A stretch of DNA of 64,000 bases from Bacteroidales bacterium (GCA_017649855.1 JAGCGA010000040.1:1-64000), one strand, 5' to 3'; shown: positions 10,104 to 18,462, numbered from the stretch's first letter. The notes: generated by a model from the sequence alone, not told the origin. Numbers and translations: made by a program.

Positions 10104-10598
10104 TTATCGAGTTCTATTATAGATTTCGGAGACGTCCTGAATGGAGATTTTCATTACACAGTCGCCATTCGCTTCAAAGCCCCAGACGCCTTTGACCTGA
10201 TAATAGAGCGGTGCTCGGTTCGCTGTTGCAGGAATGGCCACGGTGATGGTGTGGACATTGTTCGAGAAGCGCGTCTGTTCAGGCGACTGGTTCTCGCTGT
10301 ATTCAATCATCTGGTTCACGGCATTGGTGAGAGCACGAGACTCTGCGGCATCTTCCCTGCTGGAACCGCCGCCAACGGCTAACATGGGTACACGGCAGAA
10401 GGTGAAGCCATTGCCTGAGCAATCCAACTCTGCCAAACCACCCTCGCCATCCGCAGGCGTGTATTCAACGTCATTATACAGATTGAAAATGGCCCAGAAG
10501 CCACCATTGTGCTTTCTCACAATCACATCCGGATAGTCTCTGGCTGTCATTCCTAATGCCATGGCTATCAAACTTACAAATATTAAAACTTTTTTCAT
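10104..10598 (-). CDS. small secreted protein of unknown function
   Basis: 164 residues with a clear signal peptide (MKKVLIFVSLIAMALGMTA). The mature part has four cysteines and a mixed alpha/beta look, with no motif I recognise. The start codon overlaps the stop of a preceding 52-codon ORF by the ATGA arrangement, and the next gene (CxxC secreted protein) begins 42 bp later, so all three are probably one transcript. The two exported products may act together, but that is only inference from position. Confidence 0.72.
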   Translation of the reverse strand: MKKVLIFVSLIAMALGMTARDYPDVIVRKHNGGFWAIFNLYNDVEYTPADGEGGLAELDCSGNGFTFCRVPMLAVGGGSSREDAAESRALTNAVNQMIEYSENQSPEQTRFSNNVHTITVAIPATANRAPLYYQVKGVWGFEANGDCVMKISIQDVSEIYNRTR

Positions 10599-10753
10599 AG
10601 TCTTCTTGTTTTGGGGTTATATACTACTTTGTTTGTTTCGGTTTCTCTTTTTTCGGGGATGCGGATCCTATCTCCTTTTCCGTCAAACATCTCATCTGTC
10701 GAATCCTTATTTGAAATTATCTTCTTCCTCTTGGCCGCACTATATTTTTTCAT
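10595..10753 (-). CDS. possible 52-residue basic small protein
   Basis: ORF of 52 codons starting with MKKYSAAKRKK and very rich in Lys and Arg (about one third of residues). Two observations favour it. It begins about 50 bp downstream of a strong promoter (10810-10840), and its TGA overlaps the ATG of the next gene as ATGA, the usual sign of translational coupling. A longer reading from 10840 would start upstream of the promoter and is rejected. No signal peptide and no recognisable family. It could instead be a 5' leader peptide or chance. Confidence 0.42.
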   Translation of the reverse strand: MKKYSAAKRKKIISNKDSTDEMFDGKGDRIRIPEKRETETNKVVYNPKTRRL

Positions 10754-10809
10754 AACACACTCCCCATCCCAAAGGGAGGCCACCCCCTTGACATGGTGTT
10801 TTGTCGATG

Positions 10810-10840
10810 CAAAGATACACCCACGCAACACATTTGTCAA
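10810..10840 (-). promoter_or_regulatory. promoter of the 10753-8430 secreted-protein operon
   Basis: TTG (10838-10840), exactly 20 bp, then TATCTTTG (10810-10817) on the minus strand: a perfect Bacteroidota -33/-7 pair. The predicted transcript would begin near 10803, 50 bp before the 52-codon ORF. Confidence 0.72.
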
Positions 10841-10895
10841 GAAATATTTAAAAAAATATTTAACTATAAATCAACGTGTTGAAAAACACAAGAAC

Positions 10896-10934
10896 AAAAC
10901 TTTGCAGTCAATTGTAAATTTACTGCAAAGTTTT
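10896..10934 (-). terminator. hairpin after the glycosyltransferase gene
   Basis: A 13-bp perfect inverted repeat (AAAACTTTGCAGT at 10896-10908 and its complement at 10922-10934) lies 30 bp downstream of the stop codon at 10965, followed on the minus strand by a T-rich run. The stem is AT-rich, so it might instead be a regulatory palindrome. Confidence 0.55.
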
Positions 10935-10964
10935 GGAGCGTTTTGGCCGAGAAAAGAAAAAAAA

Positions 10965-11756
10965 TCACCAGACGGAGGTCCAGTCTTCCGCTTCACGGAC
11001 GGAGGCATCCCGCCCATATTCCAGAAGTTTGGCATATTTCAGGAAGCTGTTATGGGCAATGGCCTTGGAAAGAACATAGCCATCCACGCCCGCGAACAAG
11101 CCTCCACGGAAAAAGTAATTGACGACAAAAGCCGAAAAGCCATGCAGGAAAGGCGTGAATGCATGTGCCTTCTTTCCTTGCAAGAAGAGAATTTTAGCCC
11201 CGCGGGAGCTGTAATTACGTTTGGAAAAGAGATCGTCGTAGCTCTTATATCTATAATGTATAATATCTGCCTTCAGATAAGAGATGTTGGATTTGGGCAC
11301 AAAAGCGTGTTGTTTCTGTTCCACAAACTGTAGTTTCTCTTTCCGGAAGAATCGCACCAGATAGTCCGGGTACCAGCCACAGCTCTTGACCCAGCGCTGC
11401 CCGATCAGGTTTTTGCGTCTCACGGCGAATCCATCATAGGGCGTCTTCTCCAGATCAATTCCGCGAATAGCCTCCACCAACTCGTCGGAGAGACGCTCGT
11501 CGGCATCCAGACTGATCACCCAATCATTTTTGGCATAGGGCAGCGCAAGATTCTTCTGAGGCCCATCGCCAATATATTCATGCTGATAGACTTTAGCCCC
11601 TGCTTCTCGGGCAATCTCCACCGTCCGGTCGGTGCTGAAGGAATCCGTCACGACGACTTCATCGCAGACCTTCTGCAGCGAACGAATGCAGTCTAAGATA
11701 TGCTGTTCCTCGTTCAGGGTGGTGACTATACCGGTAATGTTCATGATCGGCAGCAA
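10965..11756 (-). CDS. family 2 glycosyltransferase, WaaE/KdtX-like (LPS core)
   Basis: 263 residues. The N-terminus (ITGIVTTLNEEQHI) is the GT2 nucleotide-sugar-binding start; LDADERL carries the D-x-D metal motif; a C-terminal hydrophobic stretch (about 205-225) suggests membrane association. Overall it resembles the WaaE/KdtX glucosyltransferases that decorate the inner core of lipopolysaccharide; the acceptor cannot be told from sequence. The start could also be the ATG four codons later (MNITGIV, 11744). It begins 6 bp after the murA stop, so it is probably translated from the murA transcript, linking peptidoglycan and surface-glycan synthesis. Confidence 0.85.
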   Translation of the reverse strand: MLPIMNITGIVTTLNEEQHILDCIRSLQKVCDEVVVTDSFSTDRTVEIAREAGAKVYQHEYIGDGPQKNLALPYAKNDWVISLDADERLSDELVEAIRGIDLEKTPYDGFAVRRKNLIGQRWVKSCGWYPDYLVRFFRKEKLQFVEQKQHAFVPKSNISYLKADIIHYRYKSYDDLFSKRNYSSRGAKILFLQGKKAHAFTPFLHGFSAFVVNYFFRGGLFAGVDGYVLSKAIAHNSFLKYAKLLEYGRDASVREAEDWTSVW

Positions 11757-11762
11757 TAATGG

Positions 11763-13070
11763 TTATTTTCTCCGCTGGATAACCGCGCCCAGTCGCTGGA
11801 GACGTCCGACAATATCCTGATAGCCCCTGTCGATCTGTTCGACATTTTGGATCACGCTGGTGCCATTGGCCGAGAGAGCCGCAATCAGCAGGGAGACACC
11901 TGCACGGATGTCGGGAGACGCCATCGTCGTGCCTCGGAGCATCTTCTTTCGGTTCAAGCCAATCACGATGGCGCGATGCGGATCGCACAAGGTGATCTGA
12001 GCGCCCATTCTCTGCAGGTTGTCCACAAAGAACAGACGGCTTTCAAACATTTTCTGATGGATCAGGACACTGCCATTGGCCTGGATGGCTGTCACCAACG
12101 CAATACTGATCAAGTCGGGGGTAAAGCCCGGCCAAGGAGCATCGGCGATGGTCAGGATCGAACCATCCATATTGGTCTCCACCGTGTAAGGGTCTTCGCC
12201 ATGCACCAGAATGTCATCGTCTTTCTGTTCGAAGTTGATACCCAGCTTTTTGAACGTATAGGGGATGATGCCCAGATGTTGGCAGGCACAGTTTTTGATG
12301 GTCAGCTCGGACTGGGTCAGCGCAGCCATGCCAAGGAAGCTGCCCACCTCAATCATATCGGGCAAGATCCTGTGCTCACAGCCATGCAGTTCCTCTACCC
12401 CTTCAATGGTCAGCAGGTTGGATCCAATGCCCGTGATTTTGGCCCCCATATTATTCAACATGGTGCAGAGCTGATACAGATAAGGCTCGCAGGCTGCGTT
12501 GAAAATGGTGGTCGTTCCTTCCGCCAGCACAGCCGCCATCACGATATTGGCCGTGCCCGTGACCGAAGCCTCATTCAGCAGCATGTAGGTGCCTTTCAGC
12601 TTGTCAGCCTTCAGCTCAAAGAAGTTGCCATCGTCCGAGATCTTCGTCTCGGCGCCCAAGTTCTGGAAGCCTTCAAAGTGGGTAGTCAGGGGCCGGCGAC
12701 CGATCTGGTCACCCCCGGGGCGGGCGGCATAAGCCTCCCCAAAGCGCCCCAACAGCGGCCCGAGCACCATGATCGACGCCCGGATGGCGGATGACAGCTT
12801 GCTAAACTCGGGCGTCTTCATCATCGACAGGTTCACCCGGTCACTCTGAAACGTGAAGGTGTCCTTGCTCAGCTTGGTGATCTTGACCCCCATCAAAGAG
12901 AGAATATCCTTGTAACGTTGAGTATCGCGAATGTCTGGCAGGTTCGAGATGGTGACCGGATCTTTGGTCAGCAAAACGGCAGAAAGCACCTGCAGAGCCT
13001 CATTCTTTGCTCCTTGAGGCTCAATAGTCCCTTTTAGAGGATGACCACCTTCGATTATAAACTCGTCCAT
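11763..13070 (-). CDS. murA: UDP-N-acetylglucosamine 1-carboxyvinyltransferase MurA (Cys-to-Asp active-site type)
   Basis: 435 residues, normal length. It transfers enolpyruvate from PEP to UDP-GlcNAc, the first committed step of peptidoglycan synthesis. Landmarks are the N-terminal G-A-K22-N-E-A motif and the mobile active-site loop RPGGDQIGRRP at 118-127. In Escherichia coli this loop contains Cys115, the residue alkylated by fosfomycin; here the position is Asp121. Asp at this site is known from mycobacterial and chlamydial MurA and leaves the enzyme active but insensitive to fosfomycin. The 5' side carries a CTTTGAA heptamer repeat, and the glycosyltransferase gene follows after 6 bp. Confidence 0.96.
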   Translation of the reverse strand: MDEFIIEGGHPLKGTIEPQGAKNEALQVLSAVLLTKDPVTISNLPDIRDTQRYKDILSLMGVKITKLSKDTFTFQSDRVNLSMMKTPEFSKLSSAIRASIMVLGPLLGRFGEAYAARPGGDQIGRRPLTTHFEGFQNLGAETKISDDGNFFELKADKLKGTYMLLNEASVTGTANIVMAAVLAEGTTTIFNAACEPYLYQLCTMLNNMGAKITGIGSNLLTIEGVEELHGCEHRILPDMIEVGSFLGMAALTQSELTIKNCACQHLGIIPYTFKKLGINFEQKDDDILVHGEDPYTVETNMDGSILTIADAPWPGFTPDLISIALVTAIQANGSVLIHQKMFESRLFFVDNLQRMGAQITLCDPHRAIVIGLNRKKMLRGTTMASPDIRAGVSLLIAALSANGTSVIQNVEQIDRGYQDIVGRLQRLGAVIQRRK

Positions 13071-13080
13071 GTTTTTTCGA

Positions 13081-13107
13081 CTTTGAACTTTGAACTTTGA
13101 CTTTGAA
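13081..13107. repeat. CTTTGAA heptamer repeat upstream of murA
   Basis: Four tandem units of CTTTGAA (one is 6 bp, CTTTGA) fill the space just upstream of the murA ATG. The same word, on the other strand, recurs at 21966-22022. Confidence 0.75.
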
Positions 13108-13223
13108 CTATAGTATTCTAACTGTCTGAACCCGTTATCGATTAAGCGATTATGAATAAAACCGATTAACTACGTCCAATCGGAACCGTAAACTGCAAAC
13201 ACTACGGCCGGCAAGACCCTGGC

Positions 13224-14456
13224 TTATTCAGGAATCACAATCGGGAACTGCTGGTTGAACTCCATACGATAGGGAGCACCGATGATGTTGGTCAGGAAGT
13301 CCGTATATTGGTCTGTAAACTGGAACTTGTTGGCGTCGTAGTAGGCAGCAGGCAGCGGGAAGTTGCCGATGTTGCCCATCTCAATCTCGGTGGCGTGGAA
13401 CTCCTCCAGCTCATCGTAGGGCACGATGTCGCGCATGACAGCCATCTTGCCATAGTCCTCGCGGAGCAAGAGGTCCACAACCTTGTCGGCCAACGTAGAA
13501 GTTAAGCGACGGTCATACTCATAGCATTTGCCGGCACGAGGGATATAACCAGAGATCTGGCCACGGGCCTCGATACCGAGTTTGCGGTTGATTTCAGAAG
13601 CGATGACGCCACTGACACCACCAAAGCGAGGATGTCCGTACTCGTCGGTATCGGCAGAGGCATAGACCATGCCCAGTTCCTGTTTCTCGTCATCCCACCA
13701 TCTCACACCTTCGGAGACCGCGATGATGAGACTGTGTTTCGGATCGCGCATATAGGCCTCCTTGACCGCCTCGAAGAAGAACTCCTTGCGTTCTTTGGTC
13801 ATCTCGACTTCAGGAATGAGGGCCATCTGGGCGCCACCAAAGGAAGCGGAACCGGTCAGCCAGCCTGCGTCACGGCCCATCACTTCCAAGACCATGATAC
13901 GTTGATGGGACTCATTCGTGGTATGCAGTTTGCTCGTCAGCTTTTTGATAGCCATGGCTCCAGAGGGGAAGCCCGGGCAGAGCACCGTCTCAAACTGCTG
14001 TCCTTTATAGTGATGGATCGTTCTGGTTCTCAAATCATTGTCAATAGTCTTGGGGAAACCGATCACCGGAATGCCATATTTCTCATACATCTTCTTGGCA
14101 GCGCCATTCGTATCATCGCCACCGATCGTCACCAGCACATCAATCTTATAACGTTCGATGTTGCGAAGGATCTGTTGGGAACGGTCCTCGGGTTGTTTCT
14201 TGCTCGGGAAGGGGTTGGTACGGGAAGAGAGCAACGCCGTGCCGCCATAGATACCATTATAGGAAATGTTGGTCAGATCCACGATATCGCCATCCCCGAG
14301 AAGGCCCTTCCAGCCGCGCAACACACCATACACTTTAAAGCCGAGCATGGAGGCTCTGTTGCGCACGCACTCGATACTGGAATTGATTGCAGGGGTGTCG
14401 CCACCACCGGAAAGAATTGCTAATGTCTTGCCATTGAATAACTTGTCGGTTCTCAT
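13224..14456 (-). CDS. pfp: diphosphate (PPi)-dependent 6-phosphofructokinase
   Basis: 410 residues, longer than the roughly 320 of simple ATP enzymes. It phosphorylates fructose-6-phosphate in glycolysis. Two residues set the phosphoryl donor in this family. The GGDD motif at 112-115 (second Asp where ATP enzymes have Gly) and the Lys of PKTIDND at 135-141 (ATP enzymes have Gly) both indicate pyrophosphate. The catalytic Asp139 is in TIDND, and MGRDAGW is present for the sugar phosphate. With PPi as donor the step is reversible, fitting an anaerobe; class II aldolase lies 3 kb away. It has its own promoter and a leader with a 7-bp hairpin (14495-14512). Confidence 0.92.
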   Translation of the reverse strand: MRTDKLFNGKTLAILSGGGDTPAINSSIECVRNRASMLGFKVYGVLRGWKGLLGDGDIVDLTNISYNGIYGGTALLSSRTNPFPSKKQPEDRSQQILRNIERYKIDVLVTIGGDDTNGAAKKMYEKYGIPVIGFPKTIDNDLRTRTIHHYKGQQFETVLCPGFPSGAMAIKKLTSKLHTTNESHQRIMVLEVMGRDAGWLTGSASFGGAQMALIPEVEMTKERKEFFFEAVKEAYMRDPKHSLIIAVSEGVRWWDDEKQELGMVYASADTDEYGHPRFGGVSGVIASEINRKLGIEARGQISGYIPRAGKCYEYDRRLTSTLADKVVDLLLREDYGKMAVMRDIVPYDELEEFHATEIEMGNIGNFPLPAAYYDANKFQFTDQYTDFLTNIIGAPYRMEFNQQFPIVIPE

Positions 14457-14526
14457 ATTGTTACTATTTTAATTATTATTGTTCCAAAAGATGATCCCTG
14501 TGAATACAGGGACACATATAACGCGG

Positions 14527-14557
14527 CAAAAGTAAGAAAAATAATCGTTGGAAACAA
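14527..14557 (-). promoter_or_regulatory. promoter of the phosphofructokinase gene
   Basis: TTG (14555-14557), 20 bp, then TACTTTTG (14527-14534) on the minus strand. The leader of roughly 65 nt contains a 7-bp hairpin (TCCCTGT / ACAGGGA, GAAT loop, 14495-14512) of unknown use. Confidence 0.6.
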
Positions 14558-14586
14558 GACAGGCCGATGGCTACTTATTATTTTTA

Positions 14587-14594
14587 TATCTTTG
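14587..14594 (+). promoter_or_regulatory. -7 box of the fucosidase gene
   Basis: TATCTTTG ends 15 bp before the first ATG (14610), which would leave a 5' leader of only about ten bases. No good TTG lies at the expected -33 distance. Confidence 0.5.
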
Positions 14595-14609
14595 CCCACT
14601 CTTTTCATT

Positions 14610-16058
14610 ATGCCTATGAAACGCATCGCCCTCCTATTGACAATCTCCCTGTTGAGTCTGACCCTCTCTGCGCAGAGGCACGCCCCGCAACCCAAGCCCG
14701 CTGATCCGCCGAAGCCATACGGTCCGGTGCCGACGGCCGCGCAGGTGGCGTGGCAGCGGATGGAGATGAACATGTTCTGCCATTTCGGGCCCAACACCTT
14801 CACCGGTTTGGAGTGGGGCGAGGGCACGGAGGCAGAGGACATCTTCAACCCCACCGCCCTCGACTGCAACCAGTGGGTCTCCGTGGCGAAGCAGGCCGGT
14901 TTCGGCGGCATCATCCTCACTGCCAAGCACCATGACGGCTTCTGTCTGTGGCCCAACCCCATGAGCACGCATACCGTGCGCGAGAGCGCGTGGCGCAACG
15001 GGAAAGGCGACGTGCTGCGCGAGTTGTCCGATGCCTGTAAGAAAGGCGGATTGAAGTTCGGCATCTACATCTCCCCGTGGGACCGCAACGCACCCACCTA
15101 CGGCACGGAGGCCTACAACAAGGTGTTCCTCAAGACGTTGCGGCACGCTCATACGAACTACGGCCCTATCTTTGAGCAGTGGTTTGATGGGGCCAACGGC
15201 GAGGGTCCGAACGGCAAGAAGCAGGTCTATGACTGGAAGAAGTTCAACGGGCAGACGAAGAAACTGCAGCCCAATGCTGTGATTTTCAGCGATGTGGGAC
15301 CCGGATGCCGTTGGGTCGGCAACGAAGAGGGAAAATGCGGGCGCACCTGCTGGTCGCGGCTCGATGTGGCTGGGTTTGGCCCGGGCGCCGATGCCCCGTC
15401 GCAGGACACGCTCAACGCGGGCAACTACAACGGCGCTTGCTGGATTCCCGCCGAGACGGACGTCTCCATCCGGCCGGGCTGGTTCTGGCGCGAGAGCGAG
15501 CACCCGAAAAGCGTGCAGGAGCTGCTGAAGATCTACTACAACAGTGTGGGCCGCAACTCCTTGCTGTTGCTCAACGTGCCGCCCGACAACCGAGGTCTCA
15601 TCCCTGCGGAGGACTCGCTGCGACTTATGGAGTTCCGCGCCGCCTTGGACAGCATCTTCGCGCATGATATAGCAAAAGATGCGGTATTCTTCTTTACCAC
15701 CATAGCAAGCATCTCTCCTGTTGATAATATATTTAATGATGAATATGATTCCTACTGGGCAACGGAGGAATGGACGAGAACAGGAATGGTGGAGTTGCAT
15801 TTTCATGAGCCGCAGACGTTTAATCGTATTCTGTTACAAGAGTATATCCCTCTTGGGCAGCGGGTGGAACGCTTCCATATCGAAATTATGGAAGAGGACG
15901 GCTGGCGCACCATCGCCGAGGAGACCACCATCGGCTACAAGCGGATTGTGCTTACGGAGACGGTCACCACCAAGAAGGTGCGCTTGCTCATCGACCAAAG
16001 CCGTGCCTGCATTGTGCTGAACCGCTTCGGGCTGTTCATGGACAACATCCTTCCATAG
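14610..16058 (+). CDS. secreted alpha-L-fucosidase, GH29
   Basis: About 482 residues. The start is placed at ATG 14610 or 14616 (MKRIALLLTISLLSLTLSAQ, a signal peptide); an in-frame TTG at 14592 lies inside the promoter box. The GH29 barrel is plain: MFCHFGPNTFTGLEWG, the ILTAKHHDGFCLWP metal-free substrate loop, and WFDGANGEG, whose Asp (about residue 192) is the expected nucleophile. Roughly the last 130 residues form a discoidin (F5/8 type C)-like sugar-binding domain. It releases terminal L-fucose from glycans outside or in the periplasm. With the sialidase at 54452 and the GH89 enzyme at 61896 it fits host-glycan trimming. Divergent from the phosphofructokinase gene. Confidence 0.92.
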   Translation: MPMKRIALLLTISLLSLTLSAQRHAPQPKPADPPKPYGPVPTAAQVAWQRMEMNMFCHFGPNTFTGLEWGEGTEAEDIFNPTALDCNQWVSVAKQAGFGGIILTAKHHDGFCLWPNPMSTHTVRESAWRNGKGDVLRELSDACKKGGLKFGIYISPWDRNAPTYGTEAYNKVFLKTLRHAHTNYGPIFEQWFDGANGEGPNGKKQVYDWKKFNGQTKKLQPNAVIFSDVGPGCRWVGNEEGKCGRTCWSRLDVAGFGPGADAPSQDTLNAGNYNGACWIPAETDVSIRPGWFWRESEHPKSVQELLKIYYNSVGRNSLLLLNVPPDNRGLIPAEDSLRLMEFRAALDSIFAHDIAKDAVFFFTTIASISPVDNIFNDEYDSYWATEEWTRTGMVELHFHEPQTFNRILLQEYIPLGQRVERFHIEIMEEDGWRTIAEETTIGYKRIVLTETVTTKKVRLLIDQSRACIVLNRFGLFMDNILP

Positions 16059-16118
16059 AGTCTGGCGACCCGTGAAATTTTATCCAAACCACCTTAGACA
16101 CATTCCAGAAAAAAATGC

Positions 16119-16126
16119 TATCTTTG
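16119..16126 (+). promoter_or_regulatory. -7 box of the small membrane-protein operon
   Basis: TATCTTTG, 30 bp before the ATG of the YtxH-like gene; a TTAG lies 21 bp upstream as an approximate -33 element. Confidence 0.6.
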
Positions 16127-16155
16127 CGGCCGTTTAACATTAAAAACTACGCATT

Positions 16156-16401
16156 ATGAAAGCATCAGAAATTTTAGCATTCGTAGCAGGTGCCGCTGCC
16201 GCAACCGGAATCACGCTTCTCTGCACCACCGACAAAGGCAAAGAATTGTGTCAGAAGGTATCCAGCAAACTCACCAAAGAGGAAATCGACAAACTAATCG
16301 AAAAACTGAAAAAACGTCGTACGGAAGCCCCCAGCGAGGAAGAATCGTACATTGACTCCATTATCAACGAGGTGGTGGAAGACGACGAACCCAACGAGTA
16401 A
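16156..16401 (+). CDS. YtxH-like small membrane-anchored protein
   Basis: 81 residues: an N-terminal small-residue-rich membrane segment with Gly/Ala pattern (AFVAGAAAATGITLL), a charged helix (KELCQKVSSKLTKEEIDKLIEK) and an acidic tail. This is the layout of YtxH/DUF883-type stress proteins. The next two genes encode a holin-like membrane protein and a basic protein, the same order of types as yqjD-yqjE-yqjK of Escherichia coli, where YqjD anchors to the inner membrane and binds ribosomes in stationary phase. A shared role is inference only. Confidence 0.75.
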   Translation: MKASEILAFVAGAAAATGITLLCTTDKGKELCQKVSSKLTKEEIDKLIEKLKKRRTEAPSEEESYIDSIINEVVEDDEPNE

Positions 16402-16419
16402 CCACACATTTTAATAACG

Positions 16420-16441
16420 GCACAACACATTAATATTGTGC
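16420..16441 (+). terminator. possible weak hairpin between the YtxH-like and holin-like genes
   Basis: GCACAA (16420-16425) pairs with TTGTGC (16436-16441), followed by an AT-rich run. Six base pairs is marginal; it may only attenuate. Confidence 0.3.
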
Positions 16442-16484
16442 TATTTATAATTTTTAACTAAAATTATAATCTAGGATCTGACCT

Positions 16485-16943
16485 ATGGATTTGTTACACC
16501 GGTTATTTCGCAAATCCCCGCGCAATGAGAAAACGGCGCAGGATGTGAAGACTTATCTGTCAGAGTATTATGATCTCTTCAAACTGGAGTTGTTGGAGAA
16601 ATCCTCCCAGATTCTCTCCATCATCTTTTCCATGCTGATTGTGATTGTGAGTGCTTTGGTGGTGATCATCTATCTCTCCTCCGCTTTTGTCAGCTGGCTC
16701 ACCATCGCCTTGAATGCAGGATGGGCCTATACTATTGTCTGCGGCATTTTCATTCTCATCATCCTGATCGTCTGGTACTTCAAGGACACGCTCTTCATCA
16801 AGCCGCTCATTCGCAAGTTCAGCCGGGTGCTTTATCCGACACAGGATGCTGACGTGGAAGAGATCTTGCATGACGAGGAGCCATCCCCCATAGGAAAGCC
16901 TCAAGGTCCGGAAAGCGAAATGGAAGGAGGCGCTTATGAGTAA
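16485..16943 (+). CDS. holin-like / YqjE-type membrane protein
   Basis: 152 residues. A short basic N-terminal tail and an amphipathic helix (YDLFKLELLEKSSQILS) precede two transmembrane segments (about 48-72 and 80-102), then a cytosolic acidic tail. This is the Phage_holin_3_6/YqjE layout, which despite its name is common outside phage. There are no phage genes here. Its last codons overlap the next gene by 8 bp, so the two products are made together. Confidence 0.72.
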   Translation: MDLLHRLFRKSPRNEKTAQDVKTYLSEYYDLFKLELLEKSSQILSIIFSMLIVIVSALVVIIYLSSAFVSWLTIALNAGWAYTIVCGIFILIILIVWYFKDTLFIKPLIRKFSRVLYPTQDADVEEILHDEEPSPIGKPQGPESEMEGGAYE

Positions 16944-17292
16944 GAGAAAGTCCACAGCCCCCTACAACAGTCTGCAGGAGATAGCCTATCGTCGGCAGCA
17001 GTTGAAGGCACAGATCAGCCGTCAGGAGAACATCTTGGTGAAAGACATGGATGCCTATGAGGACGACATCGAGACCTTCAAAAGGCTCTGGTCCAAGGTC
17101 AAGGGTGTACGTCATCTGAGGCAGAATATCAGTTCGTCCGGGATTGGGCAGGCGGTGCAGGCCGTCCGTTCGCTCCCCATCGGCAAGAACGCCGCCAAAA
17201 GCGGCCGACGGCCAGGCTGGCTCACCGCTTTTGCCATCGGCACGGAGGTGGCCAACTGGATCCTGCAACGCAGACGGAACAAGAAGAAATAA
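16936..17292 (+). CDS. basic protein, third member of a YqjD/E/K-like set
   Basis: 118 residues, strongly basic, with helical heptads (LQEIAYRRQQLKAQI, then ENILVKDMDAYEDDIETFKRLW) and a weakly hydrophobic C-terminal segment (TAFAIGTEVANWIL) ending in RRRNKKK. No signal peptide. The layout (coiled helix followed by a C-terminal hydrophobic patch and basic end) recalls YqjK, but I would not claim homology. It overlaps the holin-like gene by 8 bp. Confidence 0.65.
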   Translation: MSKRKSTAPYNSLQEIAYRRQQLKAQISRQENILVKDMDAYEDDIETFKRLWSKVKGVRHLRQNISSSGIGQAVQAVRSLPIGKNAAKSGRRPGWLTAFAIGTEVANWILQRRRNKKK

Positions 17293-17369
17293 TCCGGCCT
17301 CGACAGGTCTGATCTTATCATCTGACCAGCAAGCATAACAACAATTAACGATTCAATAAACACAAAACA

Positions 17370-18449
17370 ATGGCAGAAAAAATCTCAAAAAAGGTAAAAC
17401 CCGGAGTGGTTTATGGTAAAGACTTACAAGAAATCTTCAGAATTGCCAAGGCAGAGAAGTTCGCGCTTCCCGCAGTCAACGTAGTGGGCACGAACTCCAT
17501 GAATGCAGTCATGGAGGCGGCGGCGGCGGTCAACTCCCCCGTCATGATCCAGTTCTCCAACGGCGGCGGCCTCTTTGTAGGTGGCAAGTCGCTGAACAAT
17601 GACGATCAGGCGGCGGCCATCCGCGGCACCATCGCTGGCGCCAAGCACGTGCACACGATGGCGGAGGCTTACGGCATCCCTGTGGTGCTCCACACCGACC
17701 ACGCAGCCAAGAAGTTGCTCCCCTGGATTGACGGTCTGTTGGACGCAGGCGAGAAATACTACGCCAAGCACGGCAAACCGCTCTTCAGCTCCCACATGCT
17801 GGACCTCTCTGAGGAGCCTCTGAAAGAAAACATCGCCATCTGCAAACAGTATCTGTCTCGCATGTCCAAGATAGAGATGACCCTCGAAATCGAGCTTGGC
17901 ATCACGGGCGGCGAGGAAGACGGCGTGGACAACACCGGCATCGACAGCTCCCGCCTCTACACCCAGCCCGAAGACGTGGCCTACGCCTACGGAGAGCTCA
18001 GCAAGATCAGCCCCAACTTCACCATCGCCGCCTCCTTCGGTAATGTGCATGGCGTGTACAAACCCGGCAATGTGAAATTGGAGCCTATCATCCTGCACAA
18101 CTCCCAGCTATATATCAAGAAAAACTTCCAAACGGGCGACAACCCCGTCAACTTTGTATTCCATGGCGGCTCCGGCTCCGAACCTGCCAAGATTAAGGAA
18201 GCCATCAACTACGGCGTGGTCAAGATGAACATCGACACTGACACCCAGTGGGCTTTCTGGGAAGGCGTCATGAAATACTACAAGAAGAACGAGGCCTATC
18301 TCCAGGCGCAAATCGGCAACCCTGAAGGTGACGACAAGCCCAACAAGAAGTACTACGACCCGCGCGCCTTCCTGCGCAAAGGCGAAGAGTCTGTTGTGGA
18401 ACGCCTCAAAATCGCCTTCAACGATCTGAACTGCGTGAACAGATATTAA
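17370..18449 (+). CDS. fbaA: class II fructose-bisphosphate aldolase
   Basis: 359 residues, close in length and sequence pattern to Escherichia coli FbaA (class IIA). It cleaves fructose-1,6-bisphosphate to DHAP and glyceraldehyde-3-phosphate in the cytosol. Zinc-site residues are visible: VVLHTDH with H108, D110 and H111, the ELGITGGEEDGVDN segment, NVHGVYKPGN, and the phosphate loop FHGGSGS. It works next to the PPi-phosphofructokinase encoded 3 kb upstream on the other strand. A 77-bp AT-rich leader precedes it, without a clear TAnnTTTG box. A 14-bp hairpin follows. Confidence 0.97.
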   Translation: MAEKISKKVKPGVVYGKDLQEIFRIAKAEKFALPAVNVVGTNSMNAVMEAAAAVNSPVMIQFSNGGGLFVGGKSLNNDDQAAAIRGTIAGAKHVHTMAEAYGIPVVLHTDHAAKKLLPWIDGLLDAGEKYYAKHGKPLFSSHMLDLSEEPLKENIAICKQYLSRMSKIEMTLEIELGITGGEEDGVDNTGIDSSRLYTQPEDVAYAYGELSKISPNFTIAASFGNVHGVYKPGNVKLEPIILHNSQLYIKKNFQTGDNPVNFVFHGGSGSEPAKIKEAINYGVVKMNIDTDTQWAFWEGVMKYYKKNEAYLQAQIGNPEGDDKPNKKYYDPRAFLRKGEESVVERLKIAFNDLNCVNRY

Positions 18450-18462
18450 CAGAACCTTCCTT

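Noticed and set aside
16485..16943. Prophage holin
   Set aside because: The holin-like family is common in chromosomes; no lysin, capsid or integrase genes nearby.
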